Assembly: GCF_021474405.1 (NCBI RefSeq)
Contig: NZ_JAKEIO010000068.1
Location: 1 to 38,366 of the forward strand
Source: [Streptosporangium] indianense
GTDB taxonomy: Bacteria > Actinomycetota > Actinomycetes > Streptomycetales > Streptomycetaceae
Direction of reading: 5' to 3'
DNA length: 38,366 nucleotides
The stretch's first letter is position 1. Each line of letters opens with the position of its first letter. Both the position numbers and the translations under genes were made by a program. Shown here one piece after another: positions 1 to 7,320 of this stretch. The notes under the pieces were generated by a model, which was given only the letters and a program-made list of their open reading frames with translations, made no database searches and was not told the origin of the DNA.

Positions 1-309
1 GCGGCCGGTCAGGGTCATGCGCGGTCCGTCGGCCGGATTGCCGAAGCGGATGACGCTGCCGGGTCCGACGTTCCAGGCGTGGATGCGCCGGCCTTCGGCG
101 TAGGTGCCGTTGGTGCTGTCCTCGTCCTCGATGGTCCAGTGACCGTCCTCGGGCTTCAGCACCGCGTGGTGCCAGGAGACCCGGTCGTCGTCGATGACGA
201 TGTCGCTCAACGGGTCGCGCCCCACGTGGTAGTCGCGGCCCGGGATCATCACGGTGGTGCCCGTCTCCGTCTCCAGGACGAGCTCTGGTGCTACCGAGGG
301 TTGCGCCAT
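1..309 (-). CDS. FHA-domain protein, N-terminal part (cut by window edge)
   Basis: The start codon ATG lies at 309 and the reading frame stays open to base 1, so only about 103 residues are visible. They form one forkhead-associated (FHA) domain, a phosphothreonine-peptide binding module: GRD at about residues 30-32, the VSWHH stretch (SxxH core) near 42-46 and DSTNGTY near 63-69 are the family signature. FHA domains recruit partners phosphorylated by Ser/Thr kinases. In Streptomyces an FHA domain at the very N-terminus is often joined to an ABC transporter ATPase/permease or to further signalling domains, but the rest of this protein is outside the window, so its function cannot be named. 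It lies 53 nt downstream of the unknown gene at 363-773 on the same strand and may be cotranscribed with it. Confidence 0.85.
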   Translation of the reverse strand, partial: MAQPSVAPELVLETETGTTVMIPGRDYHVGRDPLSDIVIDDDRVSWHHAVLKPEDGHWTIEDEDSTNGTYAEGRRIHAWNVGPGSVIRFGNPADGPRMTLTGR

Positions 310-362
310 GGTCAAGATTCTACCGATTTGACCTGGTCTGCGCCTGGGCGCATCTGTGCAGG

Positions 363-773
363 TCAGCCGACGGAAAGGCCGACGAAGGGGGCGGTGCGCT
401 GCATCCGCAGGGCGTCGACGGACTCGGCGAGCAGTTCGTATTCGGTGGTGTCGTCACTGGTGGCGATGCGCACCAGCCGTCCGGCCGCCAACTCCTCGGC
501 GACCCGCTCCTGCTGGACCGGATCGGCGCACCAGGCGCGCAGCAGCCCGGGCACGTCGGGCACGGTGGGGGCGACCGGCACGAGCGCGCCCGGTGGTAAG
601 TGCTCGGCGTCGGGCCGGGGGTCGAGGCGCTGGGCGATCCAGGAGGCACGGTCGCGCAGCCACCACAGCGCGAGGGCGAGGGTGGGAGCCCGGTAGGTAC
701 CGAGGGGCACTCCGATGCGGCGGCCGTCGCAGACCCCGTACGCCGTGACGTGGCACAGGAACTCGTCGTGCAC
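363..773 (-). CDS. Conserved hypothetical protein (136 aa)
   Basis: A 136-residue soluble protein starting with ATG at 773. No signal peptide, membrane segment or recognised catalytic motif is visible. It begins MHDEFLCHVTAYGVCDG, has a basic/aromatic middle (LWWLRDRASWIAQRLDP) and a Pro-rich linker followed by an acidic helix. I do not recognise the family. The codon third positions are strongly G/C, as in its neighbours, which supports it as a real gene over the overlapping plus-strand frames. It sits directly upstream of the FHA gene on the same strand, so a shared transcript is likely, with the candidate promoter at 887-914. Confidence 0.6.
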   Translation of the reverse strand: MHDEFLCHVTAYGVCDGRRIGVPLGTYRAPTLALALWWLRDRASWIAQRLDPRPDAEHLPPGALVPVAPTVPDVPGLLRAWCADPVQQERVAEELAAGRLVRIATSDDTTEYELLAESVDALRMQRTAPFVGLSVG

Positions 774-1110
774 GTGACCCTCCCCCGCTGCCCTGCCCGT
801 CCACCGGCCCGGCCTGGCTTGGCCGGCGGCTCGCGTGCTGTGCGTGAGGGCGCCGTCGCTGGACGTGAAAAGCGCTCTCGCAGGTCAGTATGTTCACTAC
901 TGAATCACTGTCACCACGACTTTCCGGCCACTCTCCTGGCATATTCACCCCCCAGAGTTGGCCGAAATCCGGCGAGGGGTCACGATGGCCCATGACTCCG
1001 GAGGTAATCGACCCCCCGGGCGGGTGCGGGCAAGGTGGTCGTACCGGGTCCACCGCGAGTGGGATCCGGGCCCTGAGCAGCAGGTACGACTCCGTGGAGG
1101 CTGATCGTCC
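774..1110. other. Intergenic region, 337 nt, divergent
   Basis: This is the space between the divergent genes at 363-773 (minus) and 1111-1494 (plus). Apart from the candidate minus-strand promoter at 887-914 and the GGAGG ribosome site near 1096, I see no gene here; the short open frames on both strands lack convincing codon bias and ribosome sites. Confidence 0.5.
887..914 (-). promoter_or_regulatory. Candidate promoter for the hypothetical/FHA genes
   Basis: Read on the minus strand there is GTGACA (909-914) and CATACT (887-892) separated by 16 bp, close to the TTGACA/TATACT-type housekeeping sigma consensus. It lies in an unusually AT-rich patch of an otherwise GC-rich intergenic stretch. 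It would give a leader of roughly 105 nt before the ATG at 773. This is a motif match only, with no experimental support. Confidence 0.35.
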
Positions 1111-1494
1111 ATGTCCGCAACCGCCCACCGTCACGAGGACGCCGTCGCCCGTTACTTCGAGGCCTGGAACGCCGAGGACCCGGGGGCGCGCGCCAAAGCG
1201 GTCGCCGCCGCCTGGACCGAGGACGGCGGGTACACGGACCCCCTGGCCGACGTCAGGGGCCACGAGGGGATCGCCGCGGTGATCACGGCGGCCCGGGAGC
1301 AGTTCCCGGGGTTCGAGTTCCGCCTCACCGGCCGGGTCGACGGGCATCACGACACCGCCCGCTTCTCGTGGGAGCTGGTGAGCACCACCGACGGCTCGGC
1401 GCCGGTCGCCGGGTCGGATGTGATCACACTCGACGGCCAGGACCGGATCAGGGCCGTGTTCGGGTTCCTGGACCGGGTGCCCGCCGGGGCGTGA
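1111..1494 (+). CDS. NTF2-like / SnoaL-like protein
   Basis: A 127-residue cone-shaped-fold protein. The pattern AVARYFEAWNAED...AAAWTEDGGYTDPLADVRGHEGIAAVI is the classic SnoaL/NTF2-like N-terminal half, and FRLTGRVDGHHDTARFSWEL followed by GSDVITLDGQDRIRAVFGFLD is the C-terminal sheet with the usual closing strand. Members include polyketide cyclases, ketosteroid-isomerase-like enzymes and many small binding proteins, so the substrate cannot be deduced. A GGAGG stands about 10 nt before the ATG at 1111. The DUF1905 gene follows in the same direction 76 nt later and may be cotranscribed. Confidence 0.85.
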   Translation: MSATAHRHEDAVARYFEAWNAEDPGARAKAVAAAWTEDGGYTDPLADVRGHEGIAAVITAAREQFPGFEFRLTGRVDGHHDTARFSWELVSTTDGSAPVAGSDVITLDGQDRIRAVFGFLDRVPAGA

Positions 1495-1570
1495 GGCCGG
1501 CACCGCGATGAGTTCTCCGGCGTCCGGCGGTCTGCACGAGGGAGAGACCGCCGACCCACCGGAGGACGTC

Positions 1571-1858
1571 ATGGCCCCTACGGGAGACCTGGACGCGGAA
1601 TTCACCGCGGTCCTGCGCAAGAGCCCCGCCGAGGGCGGCTGGACCTATCTGGTCTGGCCCCGGTCCGTCGAGTTCTTCGGCACCCGCGGCCTGGTCAAGG
1701 TCCGCGGGACGATCGACGGGCACCCGTTCCGCAGCTCCTTCATGGCCCTGGGGGACGGCACGCACAAGCTGCCCGTGAAGGCCGACATCCGCAAGGCCAT
1801 CGGCAAGGGGGAGGGCGACACGGTGACCGTGCGCCTGGAGGAGCGGATCAGCTCGTGA
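1571..1858 (+). CDS. DUF1905 family protein
   Basis: A 95-residue protein whose whole length matches the DUF1905 layout: FTAVLRKSPAEGGWTYLVWPRSVEFFGTRGLVKVRGTIDGHPFRSSFMALGDGTH, then KLPVKADIRKAIGKGEGDTVTVRLEER. The family is a small beta-barrel of unknown biochemical role, often fused to or next to YdeI/OmpD-associated (DUF1801-like) proteins. I chose ATG 1571 because GGAGG lies five bases upstream (1561-1565); a longer in-frame start at 1508 would add 21 poorly conserved residues and has no better ribosome site. The gene ends in a hairpin that overlaps its stop codon. Confidence 0.85.
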   Translation: MAPTGDLDAEFTAVLRKSPAEGGWTYLVWPRSVEFFGTRGLVKVRGTIDGHPFRSSFMALGDGTHKLPVKADIRKAIGKGEGDTVTVRLEERISS

Positions 1859-1871
1859 GCCGATCCGCTCC
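1840..1871 (+). terminator. Hairpin terminator after the DUF1905 gene
   Basis: Arms GGAGCGGATC (1840-1849) and GATCCGCTCC (1862-1871) are perfectly complementary, and the 12-nt loop contains a further GCTC/GAGC pairing. The stem overlaps the stop codon. It separates two convergent genes (1571-1858 plus, 1916-2908 minus), so it can serve as a terminator without a U-tract, as is usual in Streptomyces. Confidence 0.55.
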
Positions 1872-1915
1872 CCGCCCGGGGGCCCGGGGGTGGCCGCCCC
1901 GGGCCGGCGGAACCG

Positions 1916-2908
1916 CTACTGCTTGACGATGGCGTCGATCCGGGCCAGCTCGTCCGCGTCGAAGTCGAGGTTGCGAATGGCGCCGACGCTGTCCTCGACC
2001 TGCCGCGCACTGCTCGCGCCGACCAGCGCGGACGTGACCCGGCCGCCGCGCAGGACCCAGGCCAGGGCCATCTGCGCCAGGGTCTGGCCGCGCGAGGCCG
2101 CGATGTCGTTCAGTTCGCGCAGCCGGCCCACCAGGTCCTCGGTGAGCGCGTCCGAGTTCAGGAAGGGGCTGTCGCTCGCGGCCCGGGAACCCTCGGGGAT
2201 GCCGTCGAGGTAGCGCGCGGAGAGCACGCCCTGCTCCAGCGGGGAGAAGACGATGGAACCGACCTGGAGCTCGTCGAGGGCGTCGAGCAGGCCCTCTTCC
2301 TCGGGGCGGCGGTCCAGCATCGAGTAGCGCGGCTGGTGGATGAGGAGTGGGGTGCCCAGCTCGCCCAGGATGCGCGCGGCCTCGCGGGTCTGCTCCGCGG
2401 AGTAGTTGGAGACGCCGACGTACAGCGCCTTGCCCTGCTGCACCGCCGAGTGCAGGGCACCCATCGTCTCCTCGAGCGGGGTGTCCGGGTCGGGGCGGTG
2501 CGAGTAGAAGATGTCGACGTAGTCCAGGCCCATCCGCTGCAGGCTCTGGTCCAGCGAGGACAGCACGTACTTGCGGGAGCCCCACTCGCCGTACGGGCCG
2601 GGCCACATCAGGTAACCGGCCTTGGTGGAGATCACCAGCTCGTCCCGGTACGGCGCGAAGTCCTGCTTCAGGAACTCGCCCAGCGCGGACTCGGCGGCGC
2701 CGGGCGGCGGGCCGTAGTTGTTTGCGAGGTCGAAGTGGGTGACGCCCAGGTCGAAGGCGCGGCGCAGGATGGCGCGCTGCGTCTCGACGGGCCGGTCCGG
2801 GCCGAAGTTGTGCCACAGGCCGAGCGAGAGCGCGGGGAGCTTCAGACCGCTGCGTCCGGTGCGCCGGTAGGGCATGTCCGCGTAGCGGTCGGGGTGTGCG
2901 GTGTACAA
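1916..2908 (-). CDS. Aldo/keto reductase (YghZ/glyceraldehyde-3-phosphate reductase type)
   Basis: A 330-residue NADPH-dependent aldo/keto reductase. Visible family features are the N-terminal MPYRRTGRSGLKLPALSLGLWHNFG, the DLGVTHFDLANNYGPPPGAAE segment with catalytic Asp and Tyr, the Lys in VISTKAGYLMWPGPYGEWGSRKY, the catalytic His in YSHRPDPDTPLEE, and VGVSNYS. The GPYGEWGSRKY insertion and the length fit the E. coli YghZ branch, which reduces L-glyceraldehyde 3-phosphate and methylglyoxal. The frame is open to 2983 but that would overlap the divergent LysR promoter. I favour TTG at 2908 because GGAG precedes it and homology begins just after (YTAHPDRY). It is divergent from the LysR gene, its likely regulator. 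Confidence 0.88.
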   Translation of the reverse strand: MYTAHPDRYADMPYRRTGRSGLKLPALSLGLWHNFGPDRPVETQRAILRRAFDLGVTHFDLANNYGPPPGAAESALGEFLKQDFAPYRDELVISTKAGYLMWPGPYGEWGSRKYVLSSLDQSLQRMGLDYVDIFYSHRPDPDTPLEETMGALHSAVQQGKALYVGVSNYSAEQTREAARILGELGTPLLIHQPRYSMLDRRPEEEGLLDALDELQVGSIVFSPLEQGVLSARYLDGIPEGSRAASDSPFLNSDALTEDLVGRLRELNDIAASRGQTLAQMALAWVLRGGRVTSALVGASSARQVEDSVGAIRNLDFDADELARIDAIVKQ

Positions 2909-3024
2909 CGCGACTCCAGAGGGGTTGGCACGGTCGGGGGAAGCCGGTGTCCACTCTGGCGTGACCTGCGCCCATGCGTCCAACAGAAGAATCCGATGGA
3001 ATTCAGCGGCTACGCTTCTCAGTC
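2909..3024. promoter_or_regulatory. Divergent promoter region, aldo/keto reductase / LysR
   Basis: A 116-bp space separates the reductase start and the LysR start. LysR proteins commonly bind such shared spaces and control both genes. TACGCT at 3011-3016, nine bases before the LysR ATG, looks like a -10 box and would make that mRNA almost leaderless. No convincing T-N11-A operator could be fixed by eye. Confidence 0.45.
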
Positions 3025-3942
3025 ATGGAACTGCGCCACTTGCAGCACTTCGTCGCGGTCGCCGAGGACCAGCACTTCACCCGCGCGGCGGAACGCCTCC
3101 TGGTGTCCCAGTCGGGCCTGTCGGCCTCCATCCGGGCGCTGGAGCGGGAGCTGCAGACGCCGCTGTTCGTGCGCACGACCCGCCGCGTGACGCTCACCCC
3201 GGCCGGGCGGGCGCTGCTCGGTGAGGCGGAGCGGATCCTCGCGCAGGTGCGCTCGGCCCACGAGGCGGTGGCCGCGGTGCAGGGCGTGCTGCGCGGGATG
3301 CTCGCGCTCGGGTCGGAGCAGTGCATCGCCGGGGTGCATGTGGCGGGGCTGCTGGCGGCGTTCCGGCGGCGCCACCCGGACGTGGAGATCTGCCTGCGGC
3401 AGGCGGGCTCGGGGGCCCTCGCCGAGGAGGTCGCGGCCGGGCGCCTGGATCTGGCGTTCGCGGTGCGCACCGCCCGGGAGGACACCGACCAGCTGCGGGC
3501 CGTGCCGCTGACGAGCGAGCCGATGACCGTGCTGTGCCATCCGAGCCACCGGCTCGCCTCGGCCGGGATCGCGGTGACACCGCAGGACCTCGGCGGTGAG
3601 GTCTTCGTCGACTTCCATCCGGACTGGGGGCCGCGGCGCACCACCGACGCCGCGTTCGCGGCGGCGGGTGTCCGCCGGAGCGTCGCCCTGGAGGTGAACG
3701 ACGTGCACAGCCTCCTCGACCTGGTGGACGAGAACCTGGGCATCGCCGTGGTCCCGCGCCACTTCCGGCACAAGCGCGCCTCGCTGACCGCCCTGCCGGT
3801 GAAGGGCACCGAGGACGCGGTGTACGAGACGGTGGCGCTGCTGCCGCCCGAGCCGGCGACCAGTCCGGCGGCCCGCGCACTGATGGGCCTGCTGGAAACA
3901 GGGAGTCCGGCCCCACCCCAGGAGGGTGTCCACTCCTCCTGA
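3025..3942 (+). CDS. LysR-family transcriptional regulator
   Basis: A 305-residue regulator. The winged helix-turn-helix fills residues 1-60 (MELRHLQHFVAVAEDQHFTRAAERLLVSQSGLSASIRALERELQTPLFVRTTRRVTLTPAG), followed by a linker helix and a periplasmic-binding-like effector domain from about residue 90. I use ATG 3025 because LysR proteins normally begin with MELRHL-type residues; an upstream in-frame start at 2974 would add 17 unconserved residues. It is divergent from the aldo/keto reductase at 1916-2908, which it probably regulates in response to an unknown small ligand. Confidence 0.92.
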   Translation: MELRHLQHFVAVAEDQHFTRAAERLLVSQSGLSASIRALERELQTPLFVRTTRRVTLTPAGRALLGEAERILAQVRSAHEAVAAVQGVLRGMLALGSEQCIAGVHVAGLLAAFRRRHPDVEICLRQAGSGALAEEVAAGRLDLAFAVRTAREDTDQLRAVPLTSEPMTVLCHPSHRLASAGIAVTPQDLGGEVFVDFHPDWGPRRTTDAAFAAAGVRRSVALEVNDVHSLLDLVDENLGIAVVPRHFRHKRASLTALPVKGTEDAVYETVALLPPEPATSPAARALMGLLETGSPAPPQEGVHSS

Positions 3943-4011
3943 CCCGACCCGTCGTGCGCAGCAGACTCGTGACCGTTCCCGGCTCGGGCGGCCCGCCACA
4001 CGGCGGGCACC

Positions 4012-4497
4012 CCCCGGTTCGACCACTGGACGATCGACCTGCGGCACGGCCCGGGTGCGGACCAGAACCCTCGACGACCGCTCCAGGAGTTCCCGCGGGT
4101 CAACGAGGCGCTGGTGTCCCGCAGGCACCGGTACGGCTACCCGGCCGCGGCCGCGGAGATGTCACTCGCCTACCAGGCGGTCGACGGCACCCCGCCCGAC
4201 AGCGCCTTCGCCGACGCGCTGATCGAGCACGACCTGCCGCGCGGCACCCCGCAGGTCCACCGGCTGCCCGCGGGCGCAGCGGCGAGCGAGGCCGTGTTCG
4301 TGCCGTCCGACCCGTGCGACGGCCGGGCGGCGGAGGACGACGGGTACGCGACCGCGTATGTGCACGACCCCGGCCGCGGGGCGTCGGACCTGGTGATCCT
4401 CGCGGCCCGGGTCTTCACCGGGGAGCCGGTGGCCCGGATCCACCTCCCGGTCCGGGTGCCGCTGGGCTGCCACGGGAGCTGGATTCCCGACGCGTGA
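4012..4497 (+). pseudogene. C-terminal relic of a carotenoid oxygenase
   Basis: The plus strand encodes the last third of a carotenoid cleavage oxygenase (RPE65 family): FDHWTIDLRHG, then QEFPRVNEALVSRRHRYGYPAA, then DDGYATAYVHDPGRGASDLVILAARVFTGEPVARIHLPVRVPLGCHGSWIPDA. The intact family is about 450-500 residues, so some two thirds are missing, including most iron-binding histidines. Between the first two blocks the expected TRTLDDR sequence appears in another frame, showing two compensating frameshifts around 4050-4085. There is no plausible start codon or ribosome site. The last in-frame part alone (from 4114) could be read as a 127-residue protein, but I consider it debris. Confidence 0.8.
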
Positions 4498-4564
4498 TCG
4501 CCCTGCGCATGATGACGGGCGCGCTCCCGGCGCATGATCTGCGGCGATGCGCGATGGTGGACGT

Positions 4565-5080
4565 ATGCATGCGAAGGACATCCTCATCGACGGTTTCAAC
4601 CGCATCCACGAAGAAGTCCACGCCACCGTCGAGGGACTCGGGCCGGACGAGCTGACCGCCCGCCCCTCCCCCGACACCAACTCGATCGCCTGGCTGGTCT
4701 GGCACCTCACCCGCGTCCAGGACGATCACATGGCCGACGCCTTCGGCCTCGAACAGGTGTGGCTGTCCCAGGACTGGGAGAAGCGCTTCGGTCTCGACCT
4801 GCCCCGCCGCGACACGGGCTACGGCCACAGCCCCGCCAAGGTCGCCCGGGTCCGGGTGGAGTCCGGCGAGCTGCTGACCGGCTACCACGACGCCGTGCAC
4901 GAGCAGAGCGTGGGCGCCCTGCGGGGCCTGGCCGCCAAGGACCTGGAGCGCGTCATCGACGAGCGCTGGGACCCGCCGGTCACCCTGGGCGTGCGGCTGG
5001 TCAGCGTCCTGTCCGACGATCTCCAGCACATCGGACAGGCCGCCTACCTGCGAGGGCTGCTTCAGAGCGCGGCGGCGTAA
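4565..5080 (+). CDS. DinB-like / DUF664 protein (mycothiol-dependent transferase superfamily)
   Basis: A 171-residue four-helix-bundle protein of the DinB/YfiT superfamily, DUF664 branch. The metal-binding histidines are visible in WLVWHLTRVQDDHMAD and in LSDDLQHIGQAAYLRG; the N-terminal helix is ILIDGFNRIHEEVHATVEGL. In actinobacteria many members are thiol transferases that use mycothiol, so a detoxification role is reasonable but the substrate is unknown. I use ATG 4565 (MHAKDIL) over a codon six residues upstream because family homology starts there. Its last 19 bases overlap the end of the convergent adenosine deaminase gene, so no terminator separates them. Confidence 0.85.
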   Translation: MHAKDILIDGFNRIHEEVHATVEGLGPDELTARPSPDTNSIAWLVWHLTRVQDDHMADAFGLEQVWLSQDWEKRFGLDLPRRDTGYGHSPAKVARVRVESGELLTGYHDAVHEQSVGALRGLAAKDLERVIDERWDPPVTLGVRLVSVLSDDLQHIGQAAYLRGLLQSAAA

Positions 5081-6141
5081 CCGGGCAGCACCACATCCCG
5101 GATGAGGGCGTTGCGCTCGTCGAACGGGATGAACGCGCTCTTCAGGGCGTTGACGGTGACCTTGCGCAGGTCCTCCACGGTCCAGTCCGCCTGCTCGACC
5201 AGCAGGGACATCTCGCGGGTCATCGTCGTGCCCGACACCAGGCGGTTGTCGGTGTTGAGGGTGACGCGGAAGCCGAGGTCCTTGAGCGCGGTGATCGGGT
5301 GCTCGGCGATCGAGGTGGCGGCGCCCGTCTGGAGGTTGGACGTCGGGCACATCTCCAGGGCGATGCGCCGGTCGCGCACCCAGCCCGCGAGCCGGCCGAG
5401 CTTGCCGGCCGCGAGGTCCGGGATGTCGTCGGTGATCCGCACGCCGTGCCCGATGCGCTGGGCACCACAGACCTGGAGGGCCTGGTGGATGCTGGGCAGG
5501 CCGTGCGCCTCACCGGCGTGGATGGTGAACGGCACGTTCTCGCGGCGCAGGTGCTCGAACGCCGCGAGGTGGTCGGCGGGCGGGAAGCCGTCCTCGGCGC
5601 CGGCGATGTCGAAGCCGACGACACCGGCGTCGCGGAACGCCACGGCCAGGTCGGCCGCCTCACGCACCCGGTCGAACATCCGCATCCCGCACAGCAGGGT
5701 GCCGACCCGCACGGGGGTGCCCGCGGCAGCGGCCTTCGCCATGCCCGCCGCGAGGCCCTCCTGGACCGTCTCCACGACCTCGGCCATGCTCAGTTCGCCG
5801 TTGGTGTTCAGCTCGGGGGCGTAGCGCACCTCGCCGTACACGACGCCGTCGGCGGCCAGGTCGAGCACGTACTCCTCGGCCGTGCGCAGCAGGCCCTCTC
5901 GGGTCTGCATCACGGCGAGGGTGTGCTCGAAGGTGGCGATGTAGCGCACCAGGTCACCGGAGTTGGCGGCCTCGTAGTACCAGGCGGCGAGCTCGTCCGG
6001 GTCGGTGGTGGGCAGGGTGTGGCCGACCGCCTCGGCGAGCTCCACCACGGTGGCGGGGCGCAGGCCGCCGTCGAGGTGGTCGTGCAGCACGGCCTTGGGG
6101 AGGCGGCGGATCAGATCGGCGTCTACGCGCGTAGCAGTCAT
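5062..6141 (-). CDS. add: Adenosine deaminase
   Basis: A 359-residue zinc enzyme that hydrolyses adenosine or deoxyadenosine to inosine in purine salvage. All hallmark sites can be read: HDHLDGGLRP near residue 20 (HxH zinc ligands), TIHAGEAHG (zinc His and catalytic Glu), RIGHGVRI (active-site His) and LNTDNRLVSGTTM (Asp residues). Length and motif order match intact ADA proteins. The start ATG at 6141 is preceded by GGAAAGA. It overlaps the end of the DinB gene by 19 bp in a tail-to-tail arrangement, and the VOC gene lies 59 nt upstream on the same strand, so these two could share a transcript. Confidence 0.95.
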   Translation of the reverse strand: MTATRVDADLIRRLPKAVLHDHLDGGLRPATVVELAEAVGHTLPTTDPDELAAWYYEAANSGDLVRYIATFEHTLAVMQTREGLLRTAEEYVLDLAADGVVYGEVRYAPELNTNGELSMAEVVETVQEGLAAGMAKAAAAGTPVRVGTLLCGMRMFDRVREAADLAVAFRDAGVVGFDIAGAEDGFPPADHLAAFEHLRRENVPFTIHAGEAHGLPSIHQALQVCGAQRIGHGVRITDDIPDLAAGKLGRLAGWVRDRRIALEMCPTSNLQTGAATSIAEHPITALKDLGFRVTLNTDNRLVSGTTMTREMSLLVEQADWTVEDLRKVTVNALKSAFIPFDERNALIRDVVLPGYAAAL

Positions 6142-6200
6142 GGCGGGTCTTTCCTCGGGCGGGTGGTTCGTGCCGGTGGTGCGAGGCGGCGGGGAAGGGG

Positions 6201-6593
6201 TCAGGCGGCGGGCTGGAGCAGGTCCCAGCGATTTCCGTACAGGTCCTCGAAGACGGCGACGGTCCCGTACGGCTCGTGCCGCGGGTCCTCCAGGAAGGTC
6301 ACGCCGGCGGCCGTCATCCGGGCGTGATCGCCGGCGAAGTCCTCGGTGTGCAGGAAGAACCCGACCCGTCCGCCCGCCTGACTCCCGACCCGGGCGGCCT
6401 GGGCCTCCCCCTTGGCCCGGGCCAGCAGCAGTCCGGTGCCGACCCCCGGAGTGCCGGGTTCGACGACGACCCAGCGGGATCCGTCGGGCCGGGGGGCGTC
6501 CTCGGCGAGCCGGAATCCGAGGGCCTCGGTGTAGAAGCGGATCGCCTCGTCGTAGTCGTCGACGACGAGGGTGACCAGGGCGATACGTCTCAT
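6201..6593 (-). CDS. VOC family protein (glyoxalase/bleomycin-resistance fold)
   Basis: A 130-residue protein with two beta-alpha-beta-beta-beta units: RIALVTLVVDDYDEAIRFYTEALGFRLAEDAP with WVVVEPG, and RVGFFLHTEDFAGDHARMTAAGVTFLEDPRHEPYGTVAVFEDLYGNRWDLLQP. The closing F.D.YGN.WDL.Q is the standard VOC ending. Members bind a divalent metal and act as glyoxalases, dioxygenases or antibiotic-binding proteins; the substrate is not predictable here. ATG 6593 follows GAGAGG; the frame is open further upstream but without homology. Its upstream space is an AT-rich stretch shared with the divergent relic at 6734. Confidence 0.88.
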   Translation of the reverse strand: MRRIALVTLVVDDYDEAIRFYTEALGFRLAEDAPRPDGSRWVVVEPGTPGVGTGLLLARAKGEAQAARVGSQAGGRVGFFLHTEDFAGDHARMTAAGVTFLEDPRHEPYGTVAVFEDLYGNRWDLLQPAA

Positions 6594-6733
6594 CAGGGCC
6601 TCTCGGGGCGGGCGGTTGACCGGTGAGGTTATACGTAAAACGCAGATGATGGCAACTGCTCGGCCGAGTGCAACAAAGCCTCTGTAACTACGAGTATGTA
6701 CAGCCCCCGCCCCGACGCCCTGGCGGAGATCCC

Positions 6734-7285
6734 ATGCCGTTCGTCCGTATCGACACGCCACGGGCCGGACCCGAGCGCCTCGCCGTACTCGGCCGGGCCG
6801 TGCATGGCGCCCTGACCGAGACGATGGGCATCACGCCCGACGACCGGTTCCAGGTCCTGGTGGACCACGACGGCACGAGCGGCACCCTGCGCTGCGATGA
6901 CTACCTCGGCGTGCACCGCGACGAGGGCATCGTCTACGTCACGACCACCCTGCACTCCGGTCGCACGCCCGCGCAGAAGCGGGCCCTGTACCGCAGGACC
7001 GCCTCATTCGCCACGCGTACGCCGGCACCGAGCCGCGCGACGTGTTCATCGTGCTGACCGAGAACGAGTCGTCGTGCTCTTCGATGGCGACGTGCTCACC
7101 TACCGGACGCAGGAGGTGCCGGCCGCGGCGGCCGAGGCGTTTCGGGCGAAGACCGGTTGGGATCCGCGCACGGAACCACGCCTCGCACGCGTTCTTCCGG
7201 GTGCGGCCGCGCGGCGTTCAGGCGTGGCGTGAGCAGCACGAGCTGCCGCACCGGCATCTCACGAGGGAAGGCGTCTGGGCCGTGC
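6734..7285 (+). pseudogene. Broken chimera: tautomerase fragment joined to an oxidase-like tail
   Basis: From ATG 6734 the frame encodes a Tautomerase_2-like protein (MPFVRIDTPRAG... DDRFQVLVDHDG... GIVYVTTTLHSGRTPAQKRALYRR). At about 7000 homology jumps to another frame (RLIRHAYAGTEPRDVFIVLTENE). Near 7065, just where the tautomerase WSFGDG ending is expected, a third frame starts a different protein (ERVVVLFDGDVLTYRTQEVPAAAAEAFRAKTGWDPRTE), and a fourth shift near 7185 continues it (FFRVRPRGVQAWREQHELP). The second part resembles the C-terminus of pyridoxamine-phosphate-oxidase-like proteins of actinobacteria (from memory, moderate certainty). The frameshifts plus the internal fusion make this a decayed deletion product of two neighbouring genes. 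Confidence 0.7.
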
Positions 7286-7320
7286 AGCTCATGGGGGCGT
7301 CCGGGCCGTCCGGTCGTCCC

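Noticed and set aside
4534..6327. A 597-codon plus-strand frame over the adenosine deaminase gene
   Set aside because: It is antisense to a clearly identified adenosine deaminase with all active-site motifs, and has no recognisable domain.
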